Positions 11,237 through 23,328 of a stretch of 64,000 nt of DNA are shown here, piece by piece (position 1 is the first letter of the stretch; each line of letters opens with the position of its first letter). Source of the stretch: Lepidonotus clava (Eukaryota; Annelida; Polychaeta; Phyllodocida; Polynoidae); assembly GCA_936440205.1 (NCBI GenBank), contig OW387135.1, forward strand, positions 28,250,792-28,314,791. The letters run 5' to 3'. The notes below the pieces were generated by a model. That model was not told where the DNA came from, did not search any database, and saw nothing but the letters and a program-made list of their open reading frames with translations. Made by a program: the position numbers and the translations under genes.

Positions 11237-12446
11237 GTGACATCATATTTAGGTCCCTAAGGTGTAAGGTACCAGCTACACACATATTCTAAATTCTGGC
11301 AAATTTTATTAACCAAAAATGAAAATGGAAAGCTAGATGAATATCTGTGTAATATTCTGAAATGAGGAACGCATCCTTAATTTGATGTTTTATTACTTAA
11401 TGTAACATTTCGAAAAAATTAGGTTAATGATAAAGATATCAGGAAGTCCCCCCCCCCATCCCCAAGAAAAATACCCCTTCCCTTTCAAATTAAATTCTAT
11501 GAGATCGACCTCTAAATAATTACTGTTATTATAAAATAATTATGTCTTTTTATCTTTACAACATAAAACAGTCTAAAGATAGATTTCTAGATAGATGCGT
11601 GCAATATTTATAGGCAGAATTTTAGGGAACAAAAAATATATTTATAAAAGTATAATTTTGAATACCCACCCTTAAAGATGCTGGTCCTATTATCAGATTA
11701 TTGCCTGTGCAAATATACATTGCTTGCCTTAAACCAGTTAGACACTGTTTCTATGCGTCTGGATGCATGCGGAGCTGTGCCACTATCTCTGAGGCCGTCA
11801 CAGGGACTTGACCCTTGGGACGGCCAAGGGTCGGCGTTTTCCTAGTAGCAGCTGAGGGGTATTTACATTCGCCGTCTAAGAAGCAAAAATAAAATAAAAC
11901 AACAGCAAATAAATAGGGAAAAAGAAGAGGGGAAAAACAGGAAAACAGGCGAGGCCACATTATATCACTCCTGCTAGGCAATCGGCCCCAGAAGACCACC
12001 TAGAGACCCCTGCAGCTGTTATGATGGTTACTCAGCTGACCAAAGAAAACCAGCCCTTCCTTGTTTAGCGAAGCCACCACCGCCCAGTAATGGAGCGAGA
12101 AAATGTGGAGTAAATACGGTGAGGGCAAAGGAAGGTCGGCAGGCAGGAGGAGAGGGATCTCCGAGTTTGCCCCTGACCGATTCTCTGGTGGGTGCCAGAG
12201 GCACTTGTTGCATGCATGCCGCCTCAGCACTGTAGCGCCCCCTGGCTTCGAGCTCAGAGTCTGGCACTCGGTTTTCCCGCGGTTTCTGCTCGCGGAGTGA
12301 ATGTCGTCTGCAACTAGAATGTTCACCAGCGAGTCGCGCTGTAGGCTGGAATATAACCTTGTGAGCGGTAACTATGAGGCCAACCCATTCCTGAATAAAA
12401 TAATGTGCCGTTAATTATTATATGAAGAAGTATCTTCCTTGTGAGT
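11237..12446. other. non-coding stretch
   Basis: AT-rich to about 11,720, then moderately GC-rich (11,750-12,310) with overlapping open frames on both strands. These are dense only because stop codons are rare in that composition. I recognise no product and see no RNA gene. Confidence 0.45.
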
Positions 12447-12604
12447 ATCAGTGACCAATGCAGTTTTTCCCCCGAAAAGGTGGGGGCTCGCTATAATAAA
12501 GAGGGGTCCCCCATTTTTCCAGAACTGTACATTAAAAATATCTAAATTTGGCCCCCCAAAAAGGGAGGGGGGCTGCACTCCCCCTCCCCCTAAATCCACC
12601 ACTG
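12447..12604. mobile_element. hAT-like non-autonomous element, degraded
   Basis: The right end, read on the minus strand, is CAGTGGTGGATTTAGGGGG, a form common at hAT termini. The left end is taken as CAGTGACCAATGCAG at 12447, which is a weaker match. The interior is rich in G and C runs. No perfect 8-bp duplication is visible. Confidence 0.4.
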
Positions 12605-13030
12605 ATATGTCCTATTATTTGATTTGTACAGTTACCTTGACACAAGTGCGTTCACTGAGTTTTCAAAGTATCACAAAATTCAATTATATATGATAACAAG
12701 ACATGCAATCGCATGCAGTCACAACTGAAAAGTCCAAAGGCCTAAAACGTTTACTTCAATTTTGGAGCTAGCATTGGTCTTGCATGTGGACACAGGCTAA
12801 ACAGCGTGGTAAAATATAGATCAAATTAAAGGGAGAAGGGGAGTACATGTAGGCCCTACGTGGTTCTAGAACAAATTACAAGAAACCCGTACCATGCATG
12901 CTCATTTGTCTTTGAATAGAATTTGTATATCTGAGTATAGAGATACATAAATGTTATGTATGTCTATGATCTGAGGTAGTGATTCTATCAACATAAATAT
13001 TGATATTCTTATGGTTTTTCATACCATACA

Positions 13031-13104
13031 AGTGGCTTCGCCAGGATTCGAATCCACAACCTTTGGGTTTGGAGGTGAGGGTCTTAACCACTACACCATG
13101 GAGG
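13031..13104 (-). repeat. tRNA-like sequence, possible SINE head
   Basis: The minus strand contains an A-box-like CATGGTGTAGTGGTTAAG and a B-box-like GGATTCGAATCC. The putative anticodon loop is CTCCAAA. The acceptor ends (about CCTCCAT and GCGAAGCC) do not pair, so it is not a functional tRNA. The pol III boxes suggest a tRNA-derived SINE or a tRNA pseudogene. An AT-rich stretch follows on its 3' side, but I could not define a SINE tail. Confidence 0.5.
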
Positions 13105-14753
13105 ATGAGGTTGGAACTAAGAAATGGGGTCATGACCCAATTCGCTGGTTCCCTTGGTCCCCACATTAAAGTGTTTACAAATCCGTAGTACAGATGGACA
13201 GGCTGGTCCCCTATGGCACCGCTGGTTACTGGTGGGACACAGTGTGGACTAATAGGTCTGCATGTGCCGTCGAAGCAACAAAGATTTAGAACAAGTAGGG
13301 TAATCAATGTGTATTCTGATTTAAAAGTGTCCCAGTCATGTAATAGAAATAGAGTAGCTTTATCTGAACCTAGGGTTAATGTCTATGCCGGGTGTATGCT
13401 AACTTCCCTCACAAGGTTCACCGAATACCCTGGAATGGAGTCGGTAGTGTAGTTGTATGGCATGTTAGACTCTATTGGATCATAACTTTTTTTTATTATA
13501 TATGTAATCGATGTTTGCCATGGATTATCTTGAAACATCACTGTCAATTCGTAATGTTTACATGCCTTATGTAATTCAGAATCCAATTAATTAAAATTAG
13601 GCCTACACCTGACATCCGTCTGAGCTATATGCACACCCATCGTATTGATAATGGATAAAAAAAAGAATACAAACTTGCCCAGACGCAATTGTAGCTTGGT
13701 TAGTCTCTCGCTAACTCCTCTATGTAGGCTCCTTGATTATATGCAACATCTACACCTTCATCTATAGGCCTACATATTTGAATCCGACCAAAATAATAAT
13801 GCTAAGTCGTGTTCACAACAATGTACGTGGGTGCAGTCACGAGCTGCTCACTCAGATACCTGTTGGTCAGCGGGGGCTAATCACCGGTTTACCGTCACGG
13901 GTAGTGACGCCAGTCGGCGGCCAAAAATAACCAGCCTGGAGGGGCAATTAATCCGTCCGAGAAGACGTCATCAAATGTCGGTGAATGCCGTTAAAGCATG
14001 TTATGTGGCTGGACACATGTAACAGCAATGTAATACATCAGAGTCATAATGCAAAAATTGGCCCATCTCAGCTTTCAACCAATTTAGGTTATTAGTGATA
14101 ATTGTTGTTCAGGAGTCTCTGTATATGAATGCAAGTAGTCTATTCAGGGTCGTTTAGATGCCCGAAAGGTATACTGAAGCCTGCCTGCCTCTCTTATCTG
14201 CATGTAGATTGGTGATATACCAAGCTTATATATAAATATGCATGCTATATATAGCCAGAGAGACTAGTACTGTCGCTTTATCATGATCTTGTTGGAGTAA
14301 AGTGTTTTTTTATATTATGGAACTCATCGTTTACTGTGTTATCTTGGGGAGGACATTGACCCTGTATGTGCCTTTATATGGTGTGTGTGTATGTGGAAAC
14401 GTAAAAGGGCGCATCCAGTGTAAGACTTGTGAGAATTTGACACACTACTTTTTCCTTAGAGAACTAACCATTTTTTAATGCCAGCTGAATGTATACATAG
14501 ACAATCTCTTCAGCGAGGACATTCGATGCTGTTCGTTTCAGACAGTACAGTTCAGACAATTTCTTTGCTGTGCATTCATTTGGCCTAGTATTCTAACAGT
14601 CTTATCAAACCATTTATGTGATAGTTGACATTTTAAAACGGGCATATTGCAAATTCTGAGGCTTGTCTGTGAAAGACACAGGTTATATAGCCTCCGAGCG
14701 CAGATACGTTCCAGTTCAAAACAAGATGTGTATCATGAGGCTGCGCCAGCTCT
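13105..14753. other. non-coding stretch
   Basis: No gene recognised. TAGGCCTA occurs at 13598 and 13765. A short GC-richer segment at 13820-13990 contains GAGCTGCTC (13841-13849), paired ACGTCA/TGACGC-type sites and TTAATCCG. It is a possible regulatory element but weakly supported. Confidence 0.4.
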
Positions 14754-14871
14754 ATGCAGTTCGGGAGTCTCTGTTGGCGCCACCATCTTCGCTCCTGTCC
14801 ACCCTATGGACACCAATCTGATGAGCCCAGTGGGTGGTCAAGCAACACCCTCCTCCCAGTGTGAATCTACC
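14754..14871 (+). mobile_element. diverged relative of the GTATACCGCATTCGGGAGT MITE
   Basis: It shares TTCGGGAGTCT, TTGGCGCC, GGTGGTCAAGC and CCCAGTGTGAATCT with the three units at 57307-57752. The order is somewhat rearranged and the terminal GTATAC is not preserved. Probably an old copy. Confidence 0.4.
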
Positions 14872-17280
14872 TTAAGGCCACCACCATTTTCTAAGCGTGG
14901 ATACATCAAAGCAATTTGAAAATCCATAGGTTCATAGTTTACTGAGTGATTTACGTGTAAACAGCCTTTAACATTCATAGCCTTAATAAGTTATTCAGGA
15001 ATTTGCCTGCACCCATGCAATATTATTTTGGAAGGAGGTTGATTACACTATCCTAGAAAAACTAAATGTGACCAAGGGGACCTACGTGCATACTTTGTAT
15101 GTTATAGCATATTGGCGATGTTATTTTGATATTTGGGCCTTGTAGAAGGCTGTCGGAGGCATTCTAATTAGAGCTCCAAGTCTAATTATACATGAAGCCC
15201 TTGGGGATGTTGTTGCCCCCAATCAAGCATTCGGTCGCCTTTGACATACTAGATCCTGGCTATAAATAGGTGTACTACTACAATATATCAAATATGATCC
15301 CTACACTTTGAATGTGATGATGTTAGCATAGAAGCGTGGTTTTCATTTGCCTTCTTCATCTTTGTGATATATCTAGACAATCTATGATTGTACCTATGAC
15401 ACGACCACAGGTTATTAATTAGAAGCAATTACTTAATGGAATTTGAAAGCTATTTCTGCTAAAGCTGATGACGTCAAATACTATTTAACCTTCTAATAAT
15501 TCATATGATATAAAGCAACATCAGTAAATTGTTAGCAAACAATCTCGGCGCAATGAAACTGACACATTTTTACATGAGAATAGCGAACGTCATGCCACCT
15601 GTTCACTTACTGTTAAGAAACACTAACGACGAATTACATGCTTACATAATTCTTGAGTGGTGTAGGTGTTTAAGAACGTGTCTATTGCTATATTAAGGAC
15701 ATCTTTAAATCAAAACACCCAAAGGTGATGAACATGTCAATCGACAATCTCCCAAACAGAAAATCCAAAATCTAGTCGGAAGTTTCAGCCTCTGGTTTGG
15801 TTAAATGGGCAAGAAGCAGACGACAATGTGAGTTCCAAACATTAAGCATGAATTTTCCCGCCAATTACTGGTGCGCGTGGCACGTCGCAATGACGATGTC
15901 GGGCAAAGTTCCTTCCGCCAACCATTCGGTACGGTATCATTACGACAATTACAGTAATTAGAAGCTATGTAGGCGTTGGGGTGGCTTTGATCGAGTATTT
16001 TCAATTAGTCCCACATGTGAACAATCGGAATTGGAGTTTTTTCTCCACGTCGATGTATTGAATCAATAAAGAAGAATTGCCACCCACCTACCTTCATTAT
16101 AGGTAACCTTTAGCTCGTTAAAGATGTCTCTACGCTTTCCTCTGCTTTTCCACTTTTACTTAACCTACTCTAATTCTTTTTTCTATTTTTGGTCTATCTA
16201 GGGTGTTCACCCTCACATAAGATATTTTGTTAGATTCATAGATCGAAATACCACGAAAACTTACACACACTGTAATGCTTGAATATAAACAGCTTATAAA
16301 TACATATATATGAAATACATTTCATATTGATTGCTTGTGATTATGCATCTGCACCTGATGTTAAGAATCTTCATTCAAATGTACCAACTTATTTAGATAA
16401 TGTCTAGAACTAAACATGAATGGGAATTAAATCAATAGGCTCAGGCATCCTCCTGCACACTACGAATCTACCGCGCCTTTCCTTCCCTCTAAATGAAGAA
16501 ATGATTCGAAAAACAAGACGCGCTGGCAAAGATGGAAATCCCGGAAATCCGATTTAGAATTAATCTGGCCTGGCGATGCTTGTCTTCATCTCTTTTTAAT
16601 CACCTGTGGCTGGCCACACCGGGGTAGCCGGTTATAGTGGTTACTGGCAGGAAGAATTCGATCCCCTGGTGTATAGTCACGCCTTGAACTGCCTCAGCTA
16701 GGTTTATGTCTGTGAAGTAACTCATAATTTAAAGTATGACGGACTATCATTGACCTACTTTACTTTGGCATGTTTCTATCAATTCCATCGCTCAGCGGCA
16801 TAATTATATCCCAATCAGTTACCAATCTGAGGGGGTAAAAATATCATCGCCAAAACGGGTAAATTCGAAGTGATTTGATCCTTGAAAATCCTGTTGCTGT
16901 AGGGCGTTTCCAGAAATTCCTACTCGATCCTCTTGCCTAATCCTGCTTGATACTTTATAATTACTTCCTATATTCGCCAATGTTGACCACATTTTTCATT
17001 ATCCCTGTATTCATAACACTATTTATGCATAAGGTTAATGTTATGGGGTTGGTTTTGTCATTTGAATAACAGAAAACACGTTTTTTTCCTAAGTTTACTT
17101 CAACCTACACAATGTATCACTCTTTACGAATGGATATGAATGGGTGAGTATTTTCACAGATTGGGCGAAATTACTAACACTGTTAATGACCTGAATCCAT
17201 GTCGATGGTCTTGGCCACGCAAATATCACGCAGTCGGGGCCGTTGCAACCAACGCAAATCACTCATTATTATAGCCCAGA
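14872..17280. other. non-coding stretch
   Basis: About 2.4 kb of AT-rich DNA with no exon, RNA gene or bounded element that I can support. A faint tRNA-like patch near 16620-16675 was considered and rejected. Confidence 0.45.
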
Positions 17281-17289
17281 TTGTATATT

Positions 17290-17490
17290 AATGATACTGA
17301 TTGACGGATAGGTGACTGTGAGGTGGGTGGGTACGTCACGACGTGCACCTCGACTCCGGCTTATAGTACCTGATTGGCCTCTGATTGCCACCGGAAATGA
17401 CGTCTATCGAAGCACGTGACCTTGGCGATCACAAACAGTCTGACCTCGAGCCAGCATAAACAGAAGAGTTGATCGGGCGCTCTCAGATCT
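17290..17490. promoter_or_regulatory. promoter-like island (CRE, E-box, inverted CCAAT)
   Basis: A GC-richer patch in AT-rich surroundings. It contains TACGTCACGACGTG (CRE-like), CTGATTGGCCTCTGATTGCC (one inverted CCAAT box, ATTGG, followed by a similar near-match, ATTGC), AATGACGTC and GCACGTGACC. This clustering is typical of active animal promoters and enhancers. No first exon was recognised beside it. Confidence 0.35.
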
Positions 17491-19250
17491 ACCTCTGTGG
17501 TAATTGGAACGACCTAATGTCCCCCGACACTTAACCCATTCAGACTGGCTCTCCGCCTCTTGTAGTCTAATTCTCAGACTACTTAGAGGCCAGGTAGAAT
17601 TAAACTAGGCCTTATAACTAGGCCATGTAATCGGCTGTTTACCTAGGTTATTTGTATGATTTGGCAGAAATGTGGATTAGTGGTGAGTATGTCCAGAATA
17701 TTGACCAATATTGCTTCAATACCATTTAACCTGAATCAGTTAAGCTGAAAGCACACAAGCATCATACATGGCATTGAATTAATCAGGGTATGTTGCATAA
17801 CAGATTGTCTCGTTATTAAACAATATTACTAAAGAAATTCTTAGCACATTTCGGAGTATTCCCTCAGTGCTCCCCTAGCCAAAGTATTTTCGGATGAGTA
17901 CCAATCAAAGGTAGGGTCTACTAATACTGATATACGCGTATAAGCAGACATTCTACCCTATTCTATTCTATTTGGATTACTGTTGCTCTATCAAATGCTC
18001 TGACTAGCTAAAAAAAGAAGATAATTATAAATTTTACAAAATGATCAAGTGGCACTGGACTTCATACATTCAAAGTTGCACCTTGCAAGTTTAACGAGAA
18101 GATGGAGATTGCAGTTACTTTATCTTAACACTCCTACCTCAGAAGGGTCTGTTATGTAATGAGTTTAATATTAGATGCTATGGTTATCTTTCCCCATCTG
18201 GGACGATTTTAGAGCTGTTTGAGGGAGAACTGTAATGTATAATCACAGTAAAGATGATGTTGTGCTATGGATACCTATAATAGATACAAAAGCTTCACTT
18301 AAGCCACGTTTTGTCACTTCCAGCCAAATCACTGCAAACTGTTTCAATAGCCCTTTTATATAGGCGCATTATCATCAAGTACCTTAACCCAAGAGGTACT
18401 AGACAATCATAACTTCCAAAGTTCCAGATTGCTTGTGCTCTGAAAATATCTCCTATTGACTGTGGAGTTGATTTTCTTTGCTAAAATTGCATTAATCCTT
18501 ACATACTATGTATCATTTGGAAGAGAACCAAAATACCTTACCAATGATGTATAACATTTCTATTTTTGACCTTTATTCCAACTTCCGATTTGTCAGTTTG
18601 TGGAATACGGCCTTAAGGCTATCAAATAATTTAGAATATATCATAATACCTGTTTTCCAAAAGGATACACCCAATTAATGCTGACAAGATTATTTTGGCC
18701 AGCATACACATACCCACAAGTGCATGTATAACCATGTTTTTCCCTATTAGTCAACTAATCACACATTCCTTTCTGTCATCCCCAAATTATGGACATATGA
18801 CCTTTTCTGCATATGCATAAACATTCATAATACATCAGTAAACATATCAATGTTCGTGCGTACCCGCAACCAGGGGAACTGAATGACTGAGAGACCCCGA
18901 GAAAAGGACACTCAGTGCGCAGGTGTCGGCGAGGGCCATGCCATTTCCGGTAACATTGATGGATGGACTCATCACAATCGTCGTTCTAGTGATCATTGTC
19001 CACTGTAGCCCCATCCCCACCTATCACTATCCGATCCATCCCCACCTCCCAGCCTTTCAGACCCAGCCTATTTATACATACACAAGGCAGTGTCCATTGT
19101 CCCATGTATTTCATACCCACTAAAAATACAATGGGACAATTAAGGAGCTCTCTGTAAAGCATGCATTCTTGGAATCCTAATTTACAATTAAGGGAAAAAA
19201 AGGAAAAAGCAGTTGAAATAGGCTATAGGTGATTCCAGTTCTTTAGCCTG
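17491..19250. other. AT-rich non-coding stretch
   Basis: No confident gene. A 66-codon frame at 18923-19123 has a hydrophobic stretch (ITIVVLVIIV) near its start that could pass for a signal or membrane segment, but the rest is Pro/His-rich and unfamiliar. GTGGAATACGGCCTTAA at 18600-18616 matches the right end of the TTAA-flanked element at 48831-49120. Confidence 0.4.
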
Positions 19251-19679
19251 TCCTTGTATGTACAGACCTTTGCTACATACAACAATCCAGTGGTCGAGCA
19301 CTTTGTCAGCTGCTCCCCCCCCCCGACCCCGCCCCAATGCACCCCCTCCAGGCACTGACGGCCGATTGCATCCCTCTGACATAGCTAATATGATTGCAAT
19401 GGGGCGCCGCCCAACTCTGTCCGGACCGTCAACTTCCGGCTGGGTCCCACCTCACGTTTATTGCGGTTGCCATAGTTACTTGGGATGCACACCACTGGAT
19501 TGTTGGTGAGTGTAACCTGGGTCTGGAGCGGAGAAGGAATGAGGAGGGACAGGAGGAGATGGGGGTAGAGAATGGGGAGGAAGGGGGTGATGAAGTACGA
19601 AGGAAGGGAGAAGAAAGAATTTGGGGATGTATAAATTCAATGTATAGGCCTGTATTTAGAGTACGGTTGGAGAGAGGCT

Positions 19680-19917
19680 GCAGGAATGAAAAACATAGGC
19701 CCAACAATGGTGTCAAAAATGTACGAGCTGATTTTATAAGTGCAAGGAAGTTGAAGATGAGAGAAGGGGAGAGAAACATAAAGAGAGGTTGCCAGTGATG
19801 ATGTGAGGATGGCAGGAATAGAAAATACAAGGCGACCAACAACGTATCGGCTAATTTTACTCGTGGAAAGTATTTGAGAGGTGAGAGAAGGGGAGAAAAA
19901 CATTATAAGATGTCTCC
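19680..19917 (+). repeat. diverged tandem duplication, period about 132 bp
   Basis: Copy 1 starts GCAGGAATGAAAAACATAGG and copy 2 (from 19812) GCAGGAATAGAAAATACAAG. Both contain CCAACAA, GCTRATTTTA and GAGAGAAGGGGAGARAAACAT in the same order. This duplication accounts for the repeated Phe-rich open frames on the minus strand. I do not recognise the source sequence. Confidence 0.6.
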
Positions 19918-20029
19918 CAAGATCCTGGAATAGATAGGTGCAGGCAGACAATAAGACGGACAGTTAGCGGGATAGACAGACAGACAGGACAGGCCAGAAT
20001 AGGGAGGGTGAGAGTGGTACTTTCACCGC

Positions 20030-20290
20030 TGCTGTCGTCGCCGAGTCCACTTCCGGTTGATCTGCCCTACAACTTCCGGTGTGGTTTATTGATGGATTCA
20101 TTTGGCGGCGGTCGGGAGGAGGGGGCACCTCGCGGCTATTGTCTCAAGTGCCACATCTCCATGTAGGTGAATCAAATTTGCAACGCATGCGCAGCACGCG
20201 TGGCGAGTACTTCCGAGGTCAGGCTGCCTGGGGTCAGTTCCCCAGGCAAGTGGCGCGACCTGGTGGTGGGTGGGGAGGAGCCTGCAGCCG
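20030..20290. promoter_or_regulatory. promoter-like island with ETS and NRF-1 type sites
   Basis: It contains CCACTTCCGGTTG and CAACTTCCGGTG (ETS-type) at about 20048 and 20070, and GCATGCGCAG (NRF-1-type) at 20185-20194. GC-rich DNA follows to about 20290. A further ACTTCCGG lies at 19432. ETS plus NRF-1 sites are typical of housekeeping promoters in animals. No adjacent coding exon could be recognised on either strand. Confidence 0.35.
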
Positions 20291-21857
20291 AGGTCTCCGA
20301 CTCGGATATGTTAGCAAGTGCATGGGTCATGTATCAAAGTCAACCACTCTTTGGTCGCAATATCATGTTCAGACCCATGCACAGCCTACAAAACTAACGT
20401 TATAAACATTGCAGATGATCCTGTCGAAACAGACAACACTGGCCCGTGACAATCCTAAGATTGGCGCACCAGGGTCAGAATCGATTTTACTGCCTTAGCA
20501 TGAGGATTAATTGTCTAGTAATAACAGCAGGTGTGGTCGCCTACTGAGAACTACTATAATGTCGGTCACAAATTGATCAGGTAATTAAATATATGTCCTT
20601 AGGGAATTTTTATTTGCGTCACAGGATCAATCTTCTATGCATCGATCCTTGCCCTGAAACTGTTCGCTAGACCTAATAAGGCAAACGATTATCAGAGGGA
20701 AAGGCTGTTTGAAATACAAATTAATGCTTATTCTTTTGTTGTATTATCTCACAGATTAATTCTTTTTCAAATGCTATATTACATATATCTTATGTGATGG
20801 AAGTATTGCAACGATATTATACAAAGCTGTTATTCTTTAAGTAAATATACATTATGGAAAGTCAAATGATTACCATGAGTCTTATTATGTGGTATATCTT
20901 AAAACGGTGAGGACGACAGATACTAGAATAGGCGTTGGAAATAAGACAACTGTGGTGGTTTCCACGGAGGGTAAAAGCCCCAAGGAAAAGTGCTGTAGAG
21001 ATGGCAGCGGCAATATTCAGCCCTGTCTGTTACTATTTTAAGCCCTGACGCAGGCTGCAGAATGTCAGGAGACAATTGTCATCCGTATGCTTTGAAGGCC
21101 CTTTCCACGGAGGACAGGGGGTTAGTGGGGATTGGAGGCGTAGGGACAATCCAGAGAGATACATAACTCATTTGGAAAAGATATCATTATGCACAATTTA
21201 GTATGGATATATTATGGATAAAAACATTGGAAAGGTAAAACTTAGAAGCAGATAGTGAGGAAGAAATATCATGGCAATAATCACCTTTGTACCATCTATA
21301 ATACTTTGTGTATCAAGTTTGAATGTATATTGTTTGAATTGTGTCCTGTATAAAAAAGAAAGTTGAATAATAAAAAAAAGATTTGATATGATATAAATTG
21401 ATGAGTCAATTCCGATAGGAATTGGATTAATTTTGTCTGTGAAACGTCAATCTGACTACACAAAATAAACCTACACAATAGGTGTTCATAAATCTATGCA
21501 TAAAGATGTCTATCATTTATAAATTATATTAGGGCCTATATATCAGTTTCTCTAAATATATAGTTTTCACATCTTACTGCATTACATTTTGTTGAAATGC
21601 AGGTATAAAGCACTTAGGCCAAATATACACAAACTGTCTACAATGTATATTGCGTCAGGCTGCAGCCTGTTATGTCTAATCTACAAAGCGAGGTGAAGAC
21701 TTGCAAATTTTACCTTTCAAAGAAACGTTAAGGCTATCTTTGATATCATGTTTCTGTCTGGACAACAATGAGAAGTACAAGAAAAATTATAACCATTTCC
21801 TCAGTCAATCATTTCTCTTATCATGTATAGCCAAGAGCAATGAGTGATTGATAGGGC
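20291..21857. other. AT-rich non-coding stretch
   Basis: I see nothing coding or repetitive that I can define. CTTTCCACGGAGG-like phrases recur near 20958 and 21100 (TTTCCACGGAGG twice), too short to interpret. Confidence 0.45.
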
Positions 21858-22768
21858 TACACTGTTAAAACAAGTGTTTAGAACCTAAACATTTTCCTAA
21901 ACACTTCGGTGCATCCAGTTTTGGAACACTTTATTTCCCTAAACATGTTTAGAATTATTGGTGTTTAGGGTTAAGTGTTTAGAAATGTGTGATGTTTAGC
22001 TGTTTAACCATGAAGTATTTAGGTCCTCAAGGTGTTTAGAATCAAAACGCCATTGCTTTTTTTATGCTTAGCTGTTAAGTGTTTAGAAATCTATGATGTT
22101 TAGGTGTTTATCTATGAAGCATTTAGGTCTTCAAGATGTCTAGGGTTAGGTATTAAGTTAAACAGTAATATACCATAATATGTACAGTGTACTTTCATTT
22201 TTAAGGATGAAAACCATTTTAAATTTAACAATAATATACCATAGTGTGTAAAAAAAAAACACGTAGATCTTACATCTAAAACACTGCTATGGTACTATGC
22301 CATACAGTTTACACCAGATGTAATGTTAACAGCATTGAAAGTTTTATTTTTCCTGTAATCATACTACAGGATCATTGAGCCAATAACCACATATCTCCTT
22401 CCTTCTTGGTTTAGCCTTGCATGGATTGTTTGATTGTTGGAGGCAAAACCTTTAGGGGTATAGCTGATAACCTTCTTGTACTAAAAAGGTGTCTACTTGT
22501 TAGTCCTACTAAAAGGGTGTTTTAAAACATTTTGTAAATGTTTTAGGGGTGTTCTGGTTGGTTGACCGTACCTAGAAGAGCAGGCCAATGAAGTGATTAT
22601 CTTAATGACGCTACAAAAACTTTAAAATCTAACATTTTTAATCACAAAGTTCCAAATTCCTAAGTGTATGAAAAAACTATTTTAGTAATCATGGCCAAAA
22701 ATGTGGAGGGCATGTGGCAAACCACTAAAAGTACAACTACTTCATAGTAGTAATTTGGAAATTTCAGT

Positions 22769-22836
22769 AACCGAGATTTGAACCCGGGGCCCCTCACATA
22801 TGAAGCCTATGCTCTACCACTGAGCTATGGAGGGCT
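22769..22836 (-). repeat. tRNA-like sequence inside the 21.86-23.33 kb element
   Basis: The minus strand reads ATAGCTCAGTGGTAGAGCAT (a good D arm and A box), loop CTTCATA (nominal anticodon TCA), and T arm CCGGG-TTCAAAT-CTCGG, which pairs well. The flanking acceptor segments do not pair and the anticodon stem is poor. It is therefore a tRNA-derived relic or SINE head, not a confident gene. No single amino-acid family can be assigned. Confidence 0.6.
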
Positions 22837-22992
22837 GTAGGTAGACACAGCCCAGCTTTGCTACTTAACTGAATAAGTAGGAGTATGAGAGTACTGAACT
22901 ATTGTCTCTTATATGAACATGATGTCGAATACCTGTATAGTAGTACTGATCCTCCTCATTGGTGCGGACTATGCCAGTGTGCACTGCATGCA

Positions 22993-23063
22993 ATCCAAGT
23001 TAGCTCAGTTGGTTAGGCTTCTACCTTGAATATAAAGAATGTGGGTTCTAATCCCAAAGTGTC
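22993..23063 (+). repeat. second tRNA-like sequence inside the same element
   Basis: It reads GTTAGCTCAGTTGGTTAGGC (A box/D arm), loop CTTGAAT (nominal anticodon TGA) and T arm TGGG-TTCTAAT-CCCA. The acceptor ends do not pair. It points away from its neighbour at 22769-22836, about 155 bp to its left. Confidence 0.55.
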
Positions 23064-23328
23064 CATTTTTCTTTTCCATAGTATACAATTGATATTATGT
23101 GTTTAGATTCTAAACATATCCCATTCAAAACATGGTTAGAGGTTACAAGTGTTTAGCTTTTAAACACAACTGATGTTATGCGTTTAGATTATAAACATAG
23201 TTAACCCAACACATGTTTAGAAGTTACAAGTGTTTAGGTTTTAAACAGATATGGTTTAATGTATTTAGATTATAAACATGTTTAGGCCCTTAACACATTT
23301 AAATTCTAAACACCATTTTAACAGTGTA

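Larger units (their letters stand above)
21860..23326. mobile_element. 1.47 kb inverted-repeat element with GTTTAG subterminal repeats, carrying two tRNA-like sequences
   Basis: The ends are inverted: CACTGTTAAAACAAGTGTT on the left and, read on the minus strand, CACTGTTAAAATGGTGTT on the right. Each is preceded by TA, a possible 2-bp duplication. For about 290 bases inside the left end and about 240 inside the right end the motif GTGTTTAG or its complement recurs many times in both orientations. Such subterminal repeats often bind transposase. The centre holds two tRNA-like sequences, at 22769-22836 (minus) and 22993-23063 (plus), and no recognisable protein. Superfamily is unassigned. Confidence 0.65.

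Noticed and set aside
16620-16675. tRNA-like patch with TAGTGGTTACTGGC and GAATTCGATCCCC
   Set aside because: The spacing between the box-like motifs leaves no room for an anticodon arm, and no stem pairs. Too weak to annotate.
18923-19123. 66-codon frame with a hydrophobic N-terminal stretch
   Set aside because: One hydrophobic run is not enough. The remainder is low-complexity Pro/His/Thr and there is no family match or splice context.
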